Positions 1 through 8,909 of a DNA stretch of 36,370 nt are shown piece after piece. The position numbers were made by a program, and so were the translations under genes. The notes beneath the pieces were generated by a model. It was not told where the DNA came from. It did not search any database and saw only the letters and a program-made list of their open reading frames with translations. Within the stretch, counting starts at the first letter, position 1, and each line of letters starts with the position of its first letter. The stretch comes from Bacteroidales bacterium (GTDB taxonomy: Bacteria > Bacteroidota > Bacteroidia > Bacteroidales > PUMT01), in NCBI GenBank assembly GCA_007133565.1, contig SLMM01000105.1:1-36370 (forward strand), read 5' to 3'.

Positions 1-1
1 A

Positions 2-2398
2 CTGCTGGTTCGCTATTTTGAGACCGGCCCCCGCCGAGAGCTGGAGGAGAGGGATATCAGACTCGTGGTTACAGGTATTATTGGCATGGACCAGTCAGTG
101 GCCGACAGCATACTGATGCCGTTCCTGCCGGGAATGTCCGATGCCGGGAGCTGCAGGGACTGGGACGCGGGGGTGCCGATATCGCTCGACAGGATCAGAG
201 ACGCTGACGAGGATTACTGGACAGACTACCGGGGTACACCCAGGGCATATATATCGCTTCAAGAGGGTCAGCGGCTGTGGACCAACAGGTTCGGCAACCT
301 CACCTCTGTATGGCTTGCAGGTGAAGAGGGCGACCTCCGCCAGGTCCGCAGCGCCATCACCCGGGTTGCTGATCCCCTGCAGATAGGGTTCCAGGTAAAC
401 GGTCTGAGGGAGCAGGGACTGGAGGCTGCTGCCGGGGGAGTCGATTTCGGGATGCTTTTCGGGGGACTCGGCTTTTTTGTAATGCTGGCGGGTGTAATGC
501 TCTTCTTCCTGCTGATGCTTTTCAACCTCGAAAGAAGGTCCTCTCAGGTCAGGCTTTTCTCTTCGATGGGCTATACACCGGCGCTTATCAGGAAAATATA
601 CCTTGGCGAAGGGATGCTTGTTGCTGTGGCCGGGGGAGCCGGGGGACTGATGCTGGCGGCAGGATACGGCGAGCTGGTAAGGTACGCCCTGATGGAGGTG
701 TGGCAGGATATCGTGCGCACCGACCTGCTCGTGCTGGTGATAAGCCCAGTGTCGTTGATCGGCGGACTGGCGATCTCGCTTGCCATCGCCCTGCTGGTTA
801 CCTTTTTCGGTATTAACAGGTACATTATCAGAAAACCAGCCACCACGTATCCTGATGACAGTGCAGCAGTTAAGGATGGCACTGCTGCATATGATATTGC
901 TGCTGGTAAGGCCAGCAGGCGCCGCTTAATGTTGCCGGCTGCACTGCTGTTTTCAATTGCAGGAGTGGCTGTTCTCCTGCTCCAGATTCTCACCGGCCGC
1001 GACGCCGGCCCTGTGGGCTTTTTCGTGAGCGGTGGACTGCTCCTTGTGGCTGTCCTGCTGCTTGCCCGTCTGCTTCTCATGTTGATTGCAAACAGGGGAT
1101 ATGAGAGGATAAGCATGACTCGGCTCAGCATCAGGAATCTGGCCCGGAACAGCACCAGGAGCCTGCTGGTGATCATACTGCTTGCCCTGGGCATGTTCGT
1201 GATAATTGCAACCGGCTCCTTCAGGAAGGATGCCGCAACCGCTGAAATGCACCCCGAGGGCGGCACAGGAGGGTTCCTGTTTGTAGCCGAATCTACAGTG
1301 CCGGTCCTCCATAACCTCAACAGCAGTAAGACCCGGCTGGACCTCAACATACCCCCTGGCGTGGAGTTTGTGCAGTTCATGGCAAGCTATGCCGACGATG
1401 CAAGCTGCCTGAACCTTAACGAGGTTGCAAATCCGCGCATAATAGCAACTGACCCGTCACTACTTGAAGGAAGGTTCAGCTTCGCCAGGAGCACCGGGTG
1501 GCTTGACAACAACAACCCCTGGGAAAGCCTCAGCAAAAAGCTGCACCGGGGTAATGAAAACCTGCCGGCCGCAAGCAACGAAAATTCCGAAACCGGTCAG
1601 GCTGCTGTTGGTGCGGCAGAAGACCAGTCAACTGTTACCACCGAACATGAAGTGCAAAGCTCCCTGGCCTCAACACCTGTAATCCCGGCTATTGCCGACC
1701 AGGCCGTAATACAATGGGGGCTTAACAAAAGGGTTGGCGACACTCTTTTCTATACCGATGAAAGAGGACGGGAAATAGGGTTGCTGCTGGTCGGGGGACT
1801 TGCAAACTCGATTTTTCAGGGCAATGTCATTATTTCTGAAGAGAATTTCCTCAAACATTTCCCATCAACAAGCGGCAGCAGCTTCTTCCTGGTTGATGCG
1901 GCACACGACAGGGAAGAGGAGCTGCGCGAAGAGCTTGGATTCATATTCAGGGACCAGGGATGGGAGTTGGCAACTGCGGCTGAGCGACTTAATGAATTCA
2001 ATTCGGTTGAAAACACCTACCTGGCCATCTTCATGATGCTTGGCGCCCTGGGAATACTTCTCGGGGTGGCCGGACTGGCGGTGGTCATGGCACGTTCCAT
2101 TGCCGAGAGGAGGACCGAGCTGGCCCTGTATGCATCCCTTGGCTACAGGAGGTCGCAGATCACCATGATCATCCTGCGCGAATACCTGCTGCTGCTGGGT
2201 GGGGGACTGGCGGCGGGTGTGCCGCCGGCGCTCATTGCCATTGTGCCCTCGCTCATACCCGGTTCACAGCAGATCAACCCCGGTTTTCTGGCGGTTATCG
2301 TCATGGCAATATTCCTCCATGGCCTTCTTTGGATAACACTCACCTCCCTGCTGATGATCAGGGGCGGCAATCTTACCGCTGCGATGCGCAATGATTAA
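2..2398 (+). CDS. FtsX/MacB-family ABC transporter permease (5'-truncated by window edge)
   Basis: Inner-membrane permease subunit of an ABC exporter or lipoprotein-release type system; the ATPase partner is not in the window. The reading frame is open from base 2, upstream of the GTG at 65, so the gene starts outside the window and only its C-terminal ~799 codons are present. Numbering from the GTG, a first FtsX-type membrane domain spans about 125-260, two further hydrophobic segments lie near 290-345, and a helix near 365-385 is followed by a large extracytoplasmic stretch (about 390-650). A second FtsX domain fills about 650-775, with the family-typical ERRTELALYASLGYRR cytoplasmic loop; the first domain has the matching ERRSSQVRLFSSMGYT loop. 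The duplicated layout suggests a single chain carrying both permease halves. Substrate is unknown. No clear terminator follows. Confidence 0.85.
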   Translation: MLVRYFETGPRRELEERDIRLVVTGIIGMDQSVADSILMPFLPGMSDAGSCRDWDAGVPISLDRIRDADEDYWTDYRGTPRAYISLQEGQRLWTNRFGNLTSVWLAGEEGDLRQVRSAITRVADPLQIGFQVNGLREQGLEAAAGGVDFGMLFGGLGFFVMLAGVMLFFLLMLFNLERRSSQVRLFSSMGYTPALIRKIYLGEGMLVAVAGGAGGLMLAAGYGELVRYALMEVWQDIVRTDLLVLVISPVSLIGGLAISLAIALLVTFFGINRYIIRKPATTYPDDSAAVKDGTAAYDIAAGKASRRRLMLPAALLFSIAGVAVLLLQILTGRDAGPVGFFVSGGLLLVAVLLLARLLLMLIANRGYERISMTRLSIRNLARNSTRSLLVIILLALGMFVIIATGSFRKDAATAEMHPEGGTGGFLFVAESTVPVLHNLNSSKTRLDLNIPPGVEFVQFMASYADDASCLNLNEVANPRIIATDPSLLEGRFSFARSTGWLDNNNPWESLSKKLHRGNENLPAASNENSETGQAAVGAAEDQSTVTTEHEVQSSLASTPVIPAIADQAVIQWGLNKRVGDTLFYTDERGREIGLLLVGGLANSIFQGNVIISEENFLKHFPSTSGSSFFLVDAAHDREEELREELGFIFRDQGWELATAAERLNEFNSVENTYLAIFMMLGALGILLGVAGLAVVMARSIAERRTELALYASLGYRRSQITMIILREYLLLLGGGLAAGVPPALIAIVPSLIPGSQQINPGFLAVIVMAIFLHGLLWITLTSLLMIRGGNLTAAMRND

Positions 2399-2488
2399 AC
2401 ACTGTTTCCGGGTGTCTGCCGTATCGCCTCTGACGCTGACTTCAGGATCGCTGCGGCCGGGACTGCAGGAATCTATCGTGAACACCTC

Positions 2489-2539
2489 TTAACATTAGAT
2501 TAACATTGTGATCACATAATATTAACCATTTCTTAATCG
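2489..2539 (+). promoter_or_regulatory. Pho-box-like array of 11-bp-spaced TTAACAT half-sites
   Basis: Heptamers begin at 2489 (TTAACAT), 2500 (TTAACAT), 2511 (ATCACAT), 2522 (TTAACCA) and 2533 (TTAATCG), exactly 11 bp apart. PhoB/PhoP-family response regulators bind direct repeats with an 11-bp period; the Bacillus subtilis PhoP half-site is close to TTAACA. The array sits just upstream of a Na+/phosphate cotransporter gene, which fits phosphate control. Spacing and sequence are seen directly; the regulator and its action are inference. Confidence 0.5.
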
Positions 2540-2543
2540 ATAA

Positions 2544-2578
2544 TTTGTGTCATATTATGGTGACATGAATTAAGTTTA
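2544..2578 (+). promoter_or_regulatory. Candidate promoter of the Na+/Pi cotransporter gene
   Basis: TTTG at 2544-2547 could be a -33 element and TAAGTTTA at 2571-2578 a -7 element (7 of 8 positions of TAnnTTTG). The 23-bp spacer is longer than usual, as would be tolerated at an activator-dependent promoter downstream of the Pho-like array. Weak call. Confidence 0.35.
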
Positions 2579-2605
2579 CCATAGTTAAGATAACAGGTAA
2601 ACAAG

Positions 2606-3760
2606 ATGTCATCAACCTCATATGCTCCTGCAGTTCAGTCCGCTACCAGGTCCAGATGGATAGAATGGGCTGCAGTCGCTTTCCTGGTGTACCTGCTCCT
2701 TACGGCAGTCGGGGCAATCGGCGACGGTTTCAAGATCGCTTCGGCCGGGAGAGCTGAAGTGCTTTTCACTTTTGCATCAAACCCCTTGATAGCGCTTATC
2801 ATCGGGATAGTTGCAACCTCCCTGATACAAAGCTCAAGTACAGTAACTTCAATAATTGTTGGGATGGTGGCCGGCGGTATGCCCATCAGTATTGCCATCC
2901 CCATGGCAATGGGAGCCAATATCGGCACCTCGCTTACAAGTACAATTGTCAGCCTGGGGCATATAAGAGATGGTGAGGAGTTTCGCAGGGCCTTCTCGGC
3001 AGCAACCGTGCATGACAGTTTCAACCTGCTGGCTGTGGTAATACTGCTGCCGGTAGAACTGCTCTTTGGTCCCCTTGAAAAAGCATCGGCTGCAGTATCA
3101 TCTCTGTTCATTACCGGAACTTCAAGTCAACTGGCAAGCTTTAATCCGCTGGGGGCCATGCTGGCACCGGCATCTGATGCATTGGGTAAGTCAGTCTCAT
3201 GGTTGCCGGGCATATGGTCTGGTATTATTCTGATAATAATTGGCATCGTATTGATTCTTTTTGTTGTCAAGGCTATTGGCAGGGTCCTTCAGAAGGTGAT
3301 GGTAGGCCGTGCCCGGGAGATAATGCACAAGACCCTTGGACGAGGCCCTATATCCGGAATGAGTGCCGGAGGTATCATAACCGTGCTGGTCCAGTCATCA
3401 TCAACTACAACAGCATTGATTGTACCTATGGCCGGCAGCGGGCTTTTCTCCCTTAAACAGGTATATCCTTTTACCCTGGGAGGAAATGTGGGAACTACCA
3501 TTACCGCCCTTCTTGCAGCTATGGCAATAAGCGGGCCACTGGCAGTGCTGGCCCTGCAGATTGCCCTTGTACACCTTTTCTTTAATCTTTTTGCGATAAT
3601 CCTTATCTACTCGATACCCCTGCTGAGGAACATACCTGTATTCATGGCAGAATATCTTGCAAAACTGGCTCAGCGTAACAAAGCCTATGTGGTAGCCTAT
3701 ATAACCGGGCTGTTCTTCCTGGGGCCCCTTACAATCCTGGGTATCTCAAGGCTCTTCTGA
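2606..3760 (+). CDS. Na+/phosphate cotransporter family protein (NptA/YjbB-like core)
   Basis: Predicted inner-membrane carrier that couples phosphate movement to the sodium gradient. The 384-residue chain shows the duplicated Na/Pi-cotransporter fold: QSSST motifs at about 75-79 and 263-267, each followed by a glycine-rich GANIGTS (103-109) or GGNVGTT (292-298) loop. Hydrophobic segments surround both repeats. It lacks the C-terminal PhoU-like domain of YjbB-type proteins, so it is closer to the short NptA form. The two neighbours are functionally unrelated, and the gene converges on hisS. The 11-bp TTAACAT array upstream suggests phosphate-responsive control. Direction of transport (uptake versus efflux) cannot be read from the sequence. 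Confidence 0.88.
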   Translation: MSSTSYAPAVQSATRSRWIEWAAVAFLVYLLLTAVGAIGDGFKIASAGRAEVLFTFASNPLIALIIGIVATSLIQSSSTVTSIIVGMVAGGMPISIAIPMAMGANIGTSLTSTIVSLGHIRDGEEFRRAFSAATVHDSFNLLAVVILLPVELLFGPLEKASAAVSSLFITGTSSQLASFNPLGAMLAPASDALGKSVSWLPGIWSGIILIIIGIVLILFVVKAIGRVLQKVMVGRAREIMHKTLGRGPISGMSAGGIITVLVQSSSTTTALIVPMAGSGLFSLKQVYPFTLGGNVGTTITALLAAMAISGPLAVLALQIALVHLFFNLFAIILIYSIPLLRNIPVFMAEYLAKLAQRNKAYVVAYITGLFFLGPLTILGISRLF

Positions 3761-3857
3761 TTCCTTTTTCAGGTCCGGTTCTATTTGCAGCAAGGTAGTT
3801 AATTATGCCTCCAGAATCTCTGCGGCAGTAACAACCAGAATTTTTTTAGCCCTTTCC

Positions 3858-5219
3858 TCACTCCAGCTTCGCGGCAAGTTCCTCCTGGGGGATGGTTTGC
3901 TGGGCTCCGGTTTTCATGTCCTTCAGGGTAACTGTCCCATCCTTCAGCTCCTGCTCGCCAATCATAGCCACAAACGGTATATTGAGGTTATTGGCGTACT
4001 GCATCTGTTTTTTCAGCTTGACGCTGTCGGGATAAAGCTCGGCGCTGATACCTGATTTGCACAGCTTTTCAAGGAGGAGGAGACAGGCTGCGGCCTCCTT
4101 CTTCCCGAAATTTACAAACATCAGGCGAGTTGATGCCGATACGGCTGACGGAAAACCACCGGTCTGCATCATCACATCATATATGCGGTCGGCACCGAAG
4201 GAGATGCCGACACCCGACAATCCTTCTTGCCCGAACACACCGGTAAGATCGTCATACCGGCCGCCGCCGCAGATGCTTCCTATCTCCACATCGGCTGACT
4301 TAACCTCAAAGATGGTACCGGTGTAATAGTTTAATCCCCTGGCAAGGGCAACATCAAATTCAACCCTGTTCTTTATTTCAAGAAGGGAAAGCATGTCAAG
4401 CACCTCTTTCATTTCACGGGTGCCTTCACGGCCCGGCCCCTCTATATCAAAAAGTGCGGCCAGCTTTTCCAGTTTCTCACTGTTGCTGCCCGTCATGACT
4501 ATCAGAGGTTTCAGTTTATCTATTGCTTCAGGTGATATCCCTTTTTCCGCCATCTCCAGGCAGACCCCGTCAAGGCCAATTTTTTCAAGCTTATCAATTG
4601 CAACGGTTATGGCTGTCAGCTTGTCCTGCTGGCCAATCATCCCGGCAATACCTGTAAGAACCTTTCTGTTGTTAAGTTTGATCACAACCTTGACGCCGAG
4701 CCTGACGAATACATCGTCAATGATTCTTGCGAGTTCCACCTCGTTAAGCAGTGAGTCACTGCCAATCACATCCACATCGCACTGGTGGAATTCACGGTAG
4801 CGGCCCTTCTGTGGCCTGTCGGCCCGCCATACAGGCTGTATCTGGTATCTCTTGAAGGGGAAGGTGAGTTTGCTGCGGTGCTGTACAACGAACCTGGCAA
4901 ATGGCACCGTAAGGTCATAGCGCAGGCCCCGGTCACAGATCATATTTGCCAGAATGCTGCTGTTGCCTGAGCTTTTCGTCTTCTCCGGAAGCTTGCCCAT
5001 GAAATCACCTGAATTTAGTATCCTGAACAGCAGTTTGTCCCCTTCCTCTCCATATTTACCAAGCAGGGAAGAAAGATTCTCCATGGCAGGGGTTTCGATG
5101 GGAACGTAACCATACAGATCAAATACGTTCCTGATGGTATCGAAAATATGGTTTCTCCCGGCCATCTCCACAGGCAGGAAATCACGGGTTCCCTTTGGTA
5201 CCGAAGGTTTTTGCGACAT
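3858..5219 (-). CDS. hisS: Histidine--tRNA ligase
   Basis: Class II aminoacyl-tRNA synthetase charging tRNA-His in the cytoplasm. The 453-residue chain has the expected order: motif 1 region near 10-45, motif 2 with [12 protein letters not shown] (100-111) and the following [15 protein letters not shown] segment (130-144), the HisRS-specific [10 protein letters not shown] (292-301) and GGGRYDD (318-324) histidine-binding elements, motif 3 GISFGADR (338-345), and an anticodon-binding domain from about 365 to the end. It lies 54 bp downstream of ettA in the same direction but has its own -7 element in that gap. It converges on the phosphate transporter gene across a 97-bp spacer in which I see no convincing terminator hairpin. 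Confidence 0.96.
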   Translation of the reverse strand: MSQKPSVPKGTRDFLPVEMAGRNHIFDTIRNVFDLYGYVPIETPAMENLSSLLGKYGEEGDKLLFRILNSGDFMGKLPEKTKSSGNSSILANMICDRGLRYDLTVPFARFVVQHRSKLTFPFKRYQIQPVWRADRPQKGRYREFHQCDVDVIGSDSLLNEVELARIIDDVFVRLGVKVVIKLNNRKVLTGIAGMIGQQDKLTAITVAIDKLEKIGLDGVCLEMAEKGISPEAIDKLKPLIVMTGSNSEKLEKLAALFDIEGPGREGTREMKEVLDMLSLLEIKNRVEFDVALARGLNYYTGTIFEVKSADVEIGSICGGGRYDDLTGVFGQEGLSGVGISFGADRIYDVMMQTGGFPSAVSASTRLMFVNFGKKEAAACLLLLEKLCKSGISAELYPDSVKLKKQMQYANNLNIPFVAMIGEQELKDGTVTLKDMKTGAQQTIPQEELAAKLE

Positions 5220-5245
5220 TTATAACACAGTTTATTCCCAGCGGA

Positions 5246-5253
5246 CAAAGATA
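5246..5253 (-). promoter_or_regulatory. Bacteroidota -7 element for hisS
   Basis: On the minus strand the octamer reads TATCTTTG, an exact match to TAnnTTTG, 27 bp before the hisS ATG. Transcription would start near 5238, giving a leader of about 20 nt. No clear TTTG -33 element is present at the right distance. Confidence 0.5.
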
Positions 5254-5273
5254 GTATTAATTGGTTGATTTAG

Positions 5274-6965
5274 TTATGATGTCAGTTTCCGGTAGCGTAT
5301 CCTTCTGGGCCCTTCATCTCCAAGCCTTTTGCGGCGGTTCTCCTCATACTCCGAATAGCTGCCCTCAAACCAGTAAACCCTCGATTCGCCCTCAAATGCC
5401 AGTATGTGGGTCGCGACCCTGTCAAGGAACCACCGGTCATGAGAAATAATGACCGCGCAACCGGCGAAGCTCTCAAGTCCCTCTTCCAATGCACGAAGTG
5501 TATTCACATCAATGTCGTTTGTAGGCTCGTCGAGCAGGAGAACATTGGCATTCTCCTTAAGTGTCAGTGCAAGGTGCAACCTGTTCCTTTCGCCTCCCGA
5601 CAGCACACCGCACTTCTTCTCCTGGTCAGCTCCCGTAAAGTTGAATCTTGCTACATATGCCCTTGCGTTCATCGACCGGCCACCCAGTTGAACCTGTTCG
5701 CTGTTATCGGAAATAACCTCGAAAACCGTTTTTTCCTGGTCAATTGCCGCATGGGCCTGGTCAACATATGCAACCTTCGCAGTATCGCCAATAATAAAAT
5801 CCCCTTTATCGGGCTTCTCACCTCCCGTTATCATCCTGAAAAGGGTGGTCTTACCGGCCCCGTTAGGCCCTATTATACCTACTATCCCGGCAGGAGGAAG
5901 CATAAAGTTGAGATCTTCGAACAGCAGCTTGTCGCCATAGGCCTTGGCAACATTCCTGGCCTCTATCACCTTATCGCCAAGCCGGGGGCCGTTAGGAATG
6001 AATATCTCAAGCCGCTCCTCCTTCTGCTTTACATCCTCATTCAGGAGCTTGTCATATGCAGACAGCCTTGCTTTTGATTTGGCATGACGCGCTTTGGGCG
6101 CCATCCTCACCCATTCCAACTCCCTCTCAAGTGTCTTCTGCCTCTTGCTCGCAGATTTCTCCTCCATGGCAAGCCGCTTTGACTTTTGCTCCAGCCATGA
6201 GGAGTAGTTCCCTTTCCAGGGGATTCCTTCTCCCCTGTCAAGCTCAAGGATCCAGCCGGCTACATTGTCGAGAAAGTACCTGTCGTGGGTTATGGCAATC
6301 ACGGTACCCTTGTATTGCTTCAGGTGCTGCTCAAGCCAGTGAACCGACTCAGCATCAAGATGGTTGGTCGGTTCATCAAGCAGCAGTATCTCAGGCTCCT
6401 CAAGTAGAAGCCTGCACAGAGCAACACGCCGGGCCTCGCCTCCGGACAGGTGTGTAACTGGGCTTTCACCTTCCGGGCACCTCAGTGCGTCCATGGCACG
6501 TTCCAGCTTGCTGTCCAGGTCCCAGCCACCGAGGTTGTCAATCTTCTCGGTAAGCTCACCCTGACGTTCGATCAGCTTGTTCATCTCATCATCTTCCATA
6601 GGTTCTGCAAACCGCGAATTAAGTTCTTCATACTCGTTCAGCAGCCCTGCCACCTCATGTACACCTTCCATAACGATTTCGCGAACAGTCTTTGAGGGGT
6701 CAAGTACCGGTTCCTGCTCCAGCAAACCCACCCGGTATCCAGTAGAGAATACCACATCGCCTTCAGTTGGTTTTTCCCTGCCGGCAATTATCTTAAGCAG
6801 GGTTGACTTGCCCGATCCGTTGAGGCCGATTATACCGATCTTTGCCCCGTAGAAAAAGGAGAGATATATGTTATTTAGAACCTTTTTGTGTGGAGGCCAG
6901 GTTTTACTTACCCCCACCATCGAAAAAATAACCTTCTTGTCGTCACTCATAAACCTAATTATCAA
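5274..6965 (-). CDS. ettA: ABC-F protein, energy-dependent translational throttle EttA
   Basis: Soluble ABC-F ATPase that binds the ribosomal E site and gates the first elongation steps according to ATP/ADP level (known for E. coli EttA). Two ABC cassettes lack membrane segments. First cassette: Walker A GLNGSGKST (about 47-55), an arm insertion (about 95-150), LSGGE (173-177) and LLLDEPT (194-200). A charged linker (about 255-320) follows. Second cassette: Walker A GPNGAGKTT (366-374), LSGGE (455-459) and LLLDEPT (476-482). Segments such as NVAGWILELDRGEGIPW and the charged C-terminal tail match EttA rather than Uup or the resistance ABC-Fs. The Met at 6950 (MSDDKK) is a likelier start than the first Met, because it matches the usual EttA N-terminus length. 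The next gene, hisS, is also a translation gene. Confidence 0.93.
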   Translation of the reverse strand: MIIRFMSDDKKVIFSMVGVSKTWPPHKKVLNNIYLSFFYGAKIGIIGLNGSGKSTLLKIIAGREKPTEGDVVFSTGYRVGLLEQEPVLDPSKTVREIVMEGVHEVAGLLNEYEELNSRFAEPMEDDEMNKLIERQGELTEKIDNLGGWDLDSKLERAMDALRCPEGESPVTHLSGGEARRVALCRLLLEEPEILLLDEPTNHLDAESVHWLEQHLKQYKGTVIAITHDRYFLDNVAGWILELDRGEGIPWKGNYSSWLEQKSKRLAMEEKSASKRQKTLERELEWVRMAPKARHAKSKARLSAYDKLLNEDVKQKEERLEIFIPNGPRLGDKVIEARNVAKAYGDKLLFEDLNFMLPPAGIVGIIGPNGAGKTTLFRMITGGEKPDKGDFIIGDTAKVAYVDQAHAAIDQEKTVFEVISDNSEQVQLGGRSMNARAYVARFNFTGADQEKKCGVLSGGERNRLHLALTLKENANVLLLDEPTNDIDVNTLRALEEGLESFAGCAVIISHDRWFLDRVATHILAFEGESRVYWFEGSYSEYEENRRKRLGDEGPRRIRYRKLTS

Positions 6966-7007
6966 TTATTATTTACCGGCACCCGGATCTGAATCATTAA
7001 ACCTGTA

Positions 7008-7015
7008 CAAAAATA
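7008..7015 (-). promoter_or_regulatory. Candidate -7 element for ettA
   Basis: Minus-strand octamer TATTTTTG fits TAnnTTTG, 42 bp before the first ATG of ettA and about 57 bp before the preferred ATG. No -33 TTTG at ordinary spacing. The 174-bp divergent spacer is A+T-rich, which raises the chance of fortuitous matches. Confidence 0.4.
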
Positions 7016-7079
7016 TCAAAAGACAGTATCCATTCACTATTTTGGCAAAATAAAAAGAGAGGCTGTCACAGTTTTTTAT

Positions 7080-7087
7080 TACTTTTG
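7080..7087 (+). promoter_or_regulatory. Candidate -7 element for the hybrid histidine kinase gene
   Basis: Plus-strand octamer TACTTTTG matches TAnnTTTG exactly and ends 52 bp before the ATG at 7140. No good -33 element at normal spacing. It is back to back with the ettA promoter in the shared divergent spacer. Confidence 0.42.
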
Positions 7088-7139
7088 ATTATAATAAAAC
7101 TGGCGGACCAATGCGGGTAAGGCTGCAAAATAGCAGATC

Positions 7140-8897
7140 ATGAATCTTTTGAATAAACTAGCAGGATTTTTAAGTTCCGGGTTGCAGGAAAAGTACGATG
7201 AGCGGGTTATGAGCAACATTATGTTTATCAACATGTTGAGCTTTGCCGGCTTTATCATGTTCTTTGTCTTCAGCATCATTGCTTTTATTCGTGGTGAGTT
7301 TATTTACGGCTCGGTAATCCTTGCCTCCTCAGCTTTGGTGTTATCAACCATCAGATACGTAAAAAATACAGGCAGGTATACTGTCGCTGCTAAATTCAAC
7401 CTGACGCTGGTAATTTTGGTACTGTTTGCCATGTTTGCAACAGACCATACCGACAGCTCTGTGATTATCTGGTTTACTGTCCTCCCTGTTCTGTCAATTT
7501 TTATCCTGGGAATCACGAACGGGACCGCCGTATCGCTGGTATTTCTCATAGCAGGTGCCCTGTTCTTTGTGCTCCCGGAAACATTAGTCTACAGGCCCGA
7601 TTTTTCAACTACTTTCATTACCAGATTCATCGGGCTGTATGCGGCGATGTACCTCCTGGCTGTAGTGTTTGAATATTACAGGATAAATTACCTCAGGGCA
7701 CTTGAATTACAACTCCTTGAGGCCAGAAATGAGACCAAGCTCAAAGAATCATTCATCAGCAAACTTTCGCACCAGATCCGTACACCGTTGAGTAATATAA
7801 TGCTGGTCGGGCACATGGTAAACAAGGTGAACCTTACTCCAGAACAAAAAGAGATGATGGAAACTATCATTGCCTCTGCAAACAACCTGGTAAGCACCAT
7901 AGAGAATATTGCTGAAATAACCGAAGTCGATATCGAGAGCAAAAAGAGTGCGGAGAAGACCCATTTTAACCTGCACTCAACAATCAAGAGCTCAATACGC
8001 CTGTTCACGGTTCAGAAGGAGCCGGTGGTGGACTTTAACCTTTCAGTTGACGAGAAGCTGAAAAGCAAGGACCTGGAGGGAGATCCCGTAAGACTCAAAC
8101 AGGTTTTCCTCAACCTCATTGAAACAATACTGAAAAACAAGAGGCCGGGCAAAATAAATATTAATATTACGGCCGATATACACGGGCAGATATCCGATAT
8201 TACAGAAGTCAGGGTGGAACTGCGGACCGACAAGCCGATTGATCTCTCCCAGGCCAATAAAGAGCATACAGAAAGGGGATCGGGGTTTGTTGCACAAAAT
8301 TATGTAAACATCATTAATAACCTCGACCTGAATATTGCCCGGAAGATAATACTGCAGCTGGGCGGCAGGCTTCATGTATTGCAGACAAAAGATAAAAACC
8401 AGGTGTTTCTGTTCACACTGCCATTCAGGACAGCTTCGACCCTGGCCACTGAGGGAAAGGCAGAAGTTCCTCAGGCAAAACTGGCGGAAAAAGACATCAA
8501 AAGCAAACGCGAAAAGCTGAAAAATGCCAATGTTCTTCTTGTTGAAGATAATACCATTAACCAAAAGATCGTGGTCCTGAGCCTTAACAAATACATCAGG
8601 AACATTGATGTTGCAAATAATGGTAAAGAAGCGCTGGATAAGTTTGGTACATCAAAATATGATATAATACTGATGGATGTTCAGATGCCGGTTATTGATG
8701 GTTTTGTTGCCACCAGAAAAATTCGCGAGATTGAAGCCACAACCAACTCCCACACGCCGATAATAGCAATTACCGCAAACGCCCTTCATGGCGACAGGGA
8801 AAAGTGCCTATCTGCCGGAATGGATGATTATATCAGCAAACCTTTCCAGGTTGAGGTGCTTATTGAAAAAATAACAAACCTGTTGCCGGGTAGTTGA
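7140..8897 (+). CDS. Membrane hybrid histidine kinase/receiver protein with degenerate ATP-binding domain
   Basis: Predicted membrane signalling protein of 585 residues. About six hydrophobic helices fill 25-182 with no sizeable periplasmic loop, so any signal is probably sensed in or near the membrane. A short coiled linker leads to a HisKA dimerisation helix with H-box SHQIRTPLSNI (His211). The following HATPase-like region (about 311-430) keeps the fold outline (DPVRLKQVFLNL; LQLGGRLHV; FLFTLPF) but lacks hallmark residues. The N-box Asn position is Thr329, the DxGxG box is unrecognisable near 358-368, and the GTGLGL box reads NNLDLNIA (393-400). The C-terminal receiver (464-583) is intact: E469/D470, phospho-acceptor D513, T545 and K567. 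It may be a pseudokinase, or a phosphotransfer or phosphatase module served by another kinase. It converges with the propeller-SpoIIE gene across 12 bp. Confidence 0.85.
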   Translation: MNLLNKLAGFLSSGLQEKYDERVMSNIMFINMLSFAGFIMFFVFSIIAFIRGEFIYGSVILASSALVLSTIRYVKNTGRYTVAAKFNLTLVILVLFAMFATDHTDSSVIIWFTVLPVLSIFILGITNGTAVSLVFLIAGALFFVLPETLVYRPDFSTTFITRFIGLYAAMYLLAVVFEYYRINYLRALELQLLEARNETKLKESFISKLSHQIRTPLSNIMLVGHMVNKVNLTPEQKEMMETIIASANNLVSTIENIAEITEVDIESKKSAEKTHFNLHSTIKSSIRLFTVQKEPVVDFNLSVDEKLKSKDLEGDPVRLKQVFLNLIETILKNKRPGKININITADIHGQISDITEVRVELRTDKPIDLSQANKEHTERGSGFVAQNYVNIINNLDLNIARKIILQLGGRLHVLQTKDKNQVFLFTLPFRTASTLATEGKAEVPQAKLAEKDIKSKREKLKNANVLLVEDNTINQKIVVLSLNKYIRNIDVANNGKEALDKFGTSKYDIILMDVQMPVIDGFVATRKIREIEATTNSHTPIIAITANALHGDREKCLSAGMDDYISKPFQVEVLIEKITNLLPGS

Positions 8898-8909
8898 AAC
8901 TGTGGTTAT

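Larger units (their letters stand above)
2399..2605. other. Intergenic region with regulatory repeats before the phosphate transporter gene
   Basis: 207-bp spacer between two co-oriented genes. The left half (2399-2485) is G+C-rich and shows nothing I recognise. The right half is A+T-rich and holds the 11-bp-periodic TTAACAT array (2489-2539) and a weak Bacteroidota-type promoter (2544-2578), suggesting the downstream gene is transcribed independently. Confidence 0.6.

Noticed and set aside
571-1380. Minus-strand frame of 269 codons opposite the ABC permease
   Set aside because: The plus-strand product has paired FtsX domains; the antisense product is rich in Ser/Arg/Thr with no domain.
2507-2516. 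Palindrome TGTGATCACA resembling a CRP site
   Set aside because: It lacks the 6-bp spacer of a CRP site and overlaps the 11-bp TTAACAT array, which explains the spacing better.
3761-3857. Terminator between the convergent phosphate transporter and hisS genes
   Set aside because: The A/T run near 3841 has no clear stem beside it; the repeated ATTCTGG blocks are direct, not inverted.
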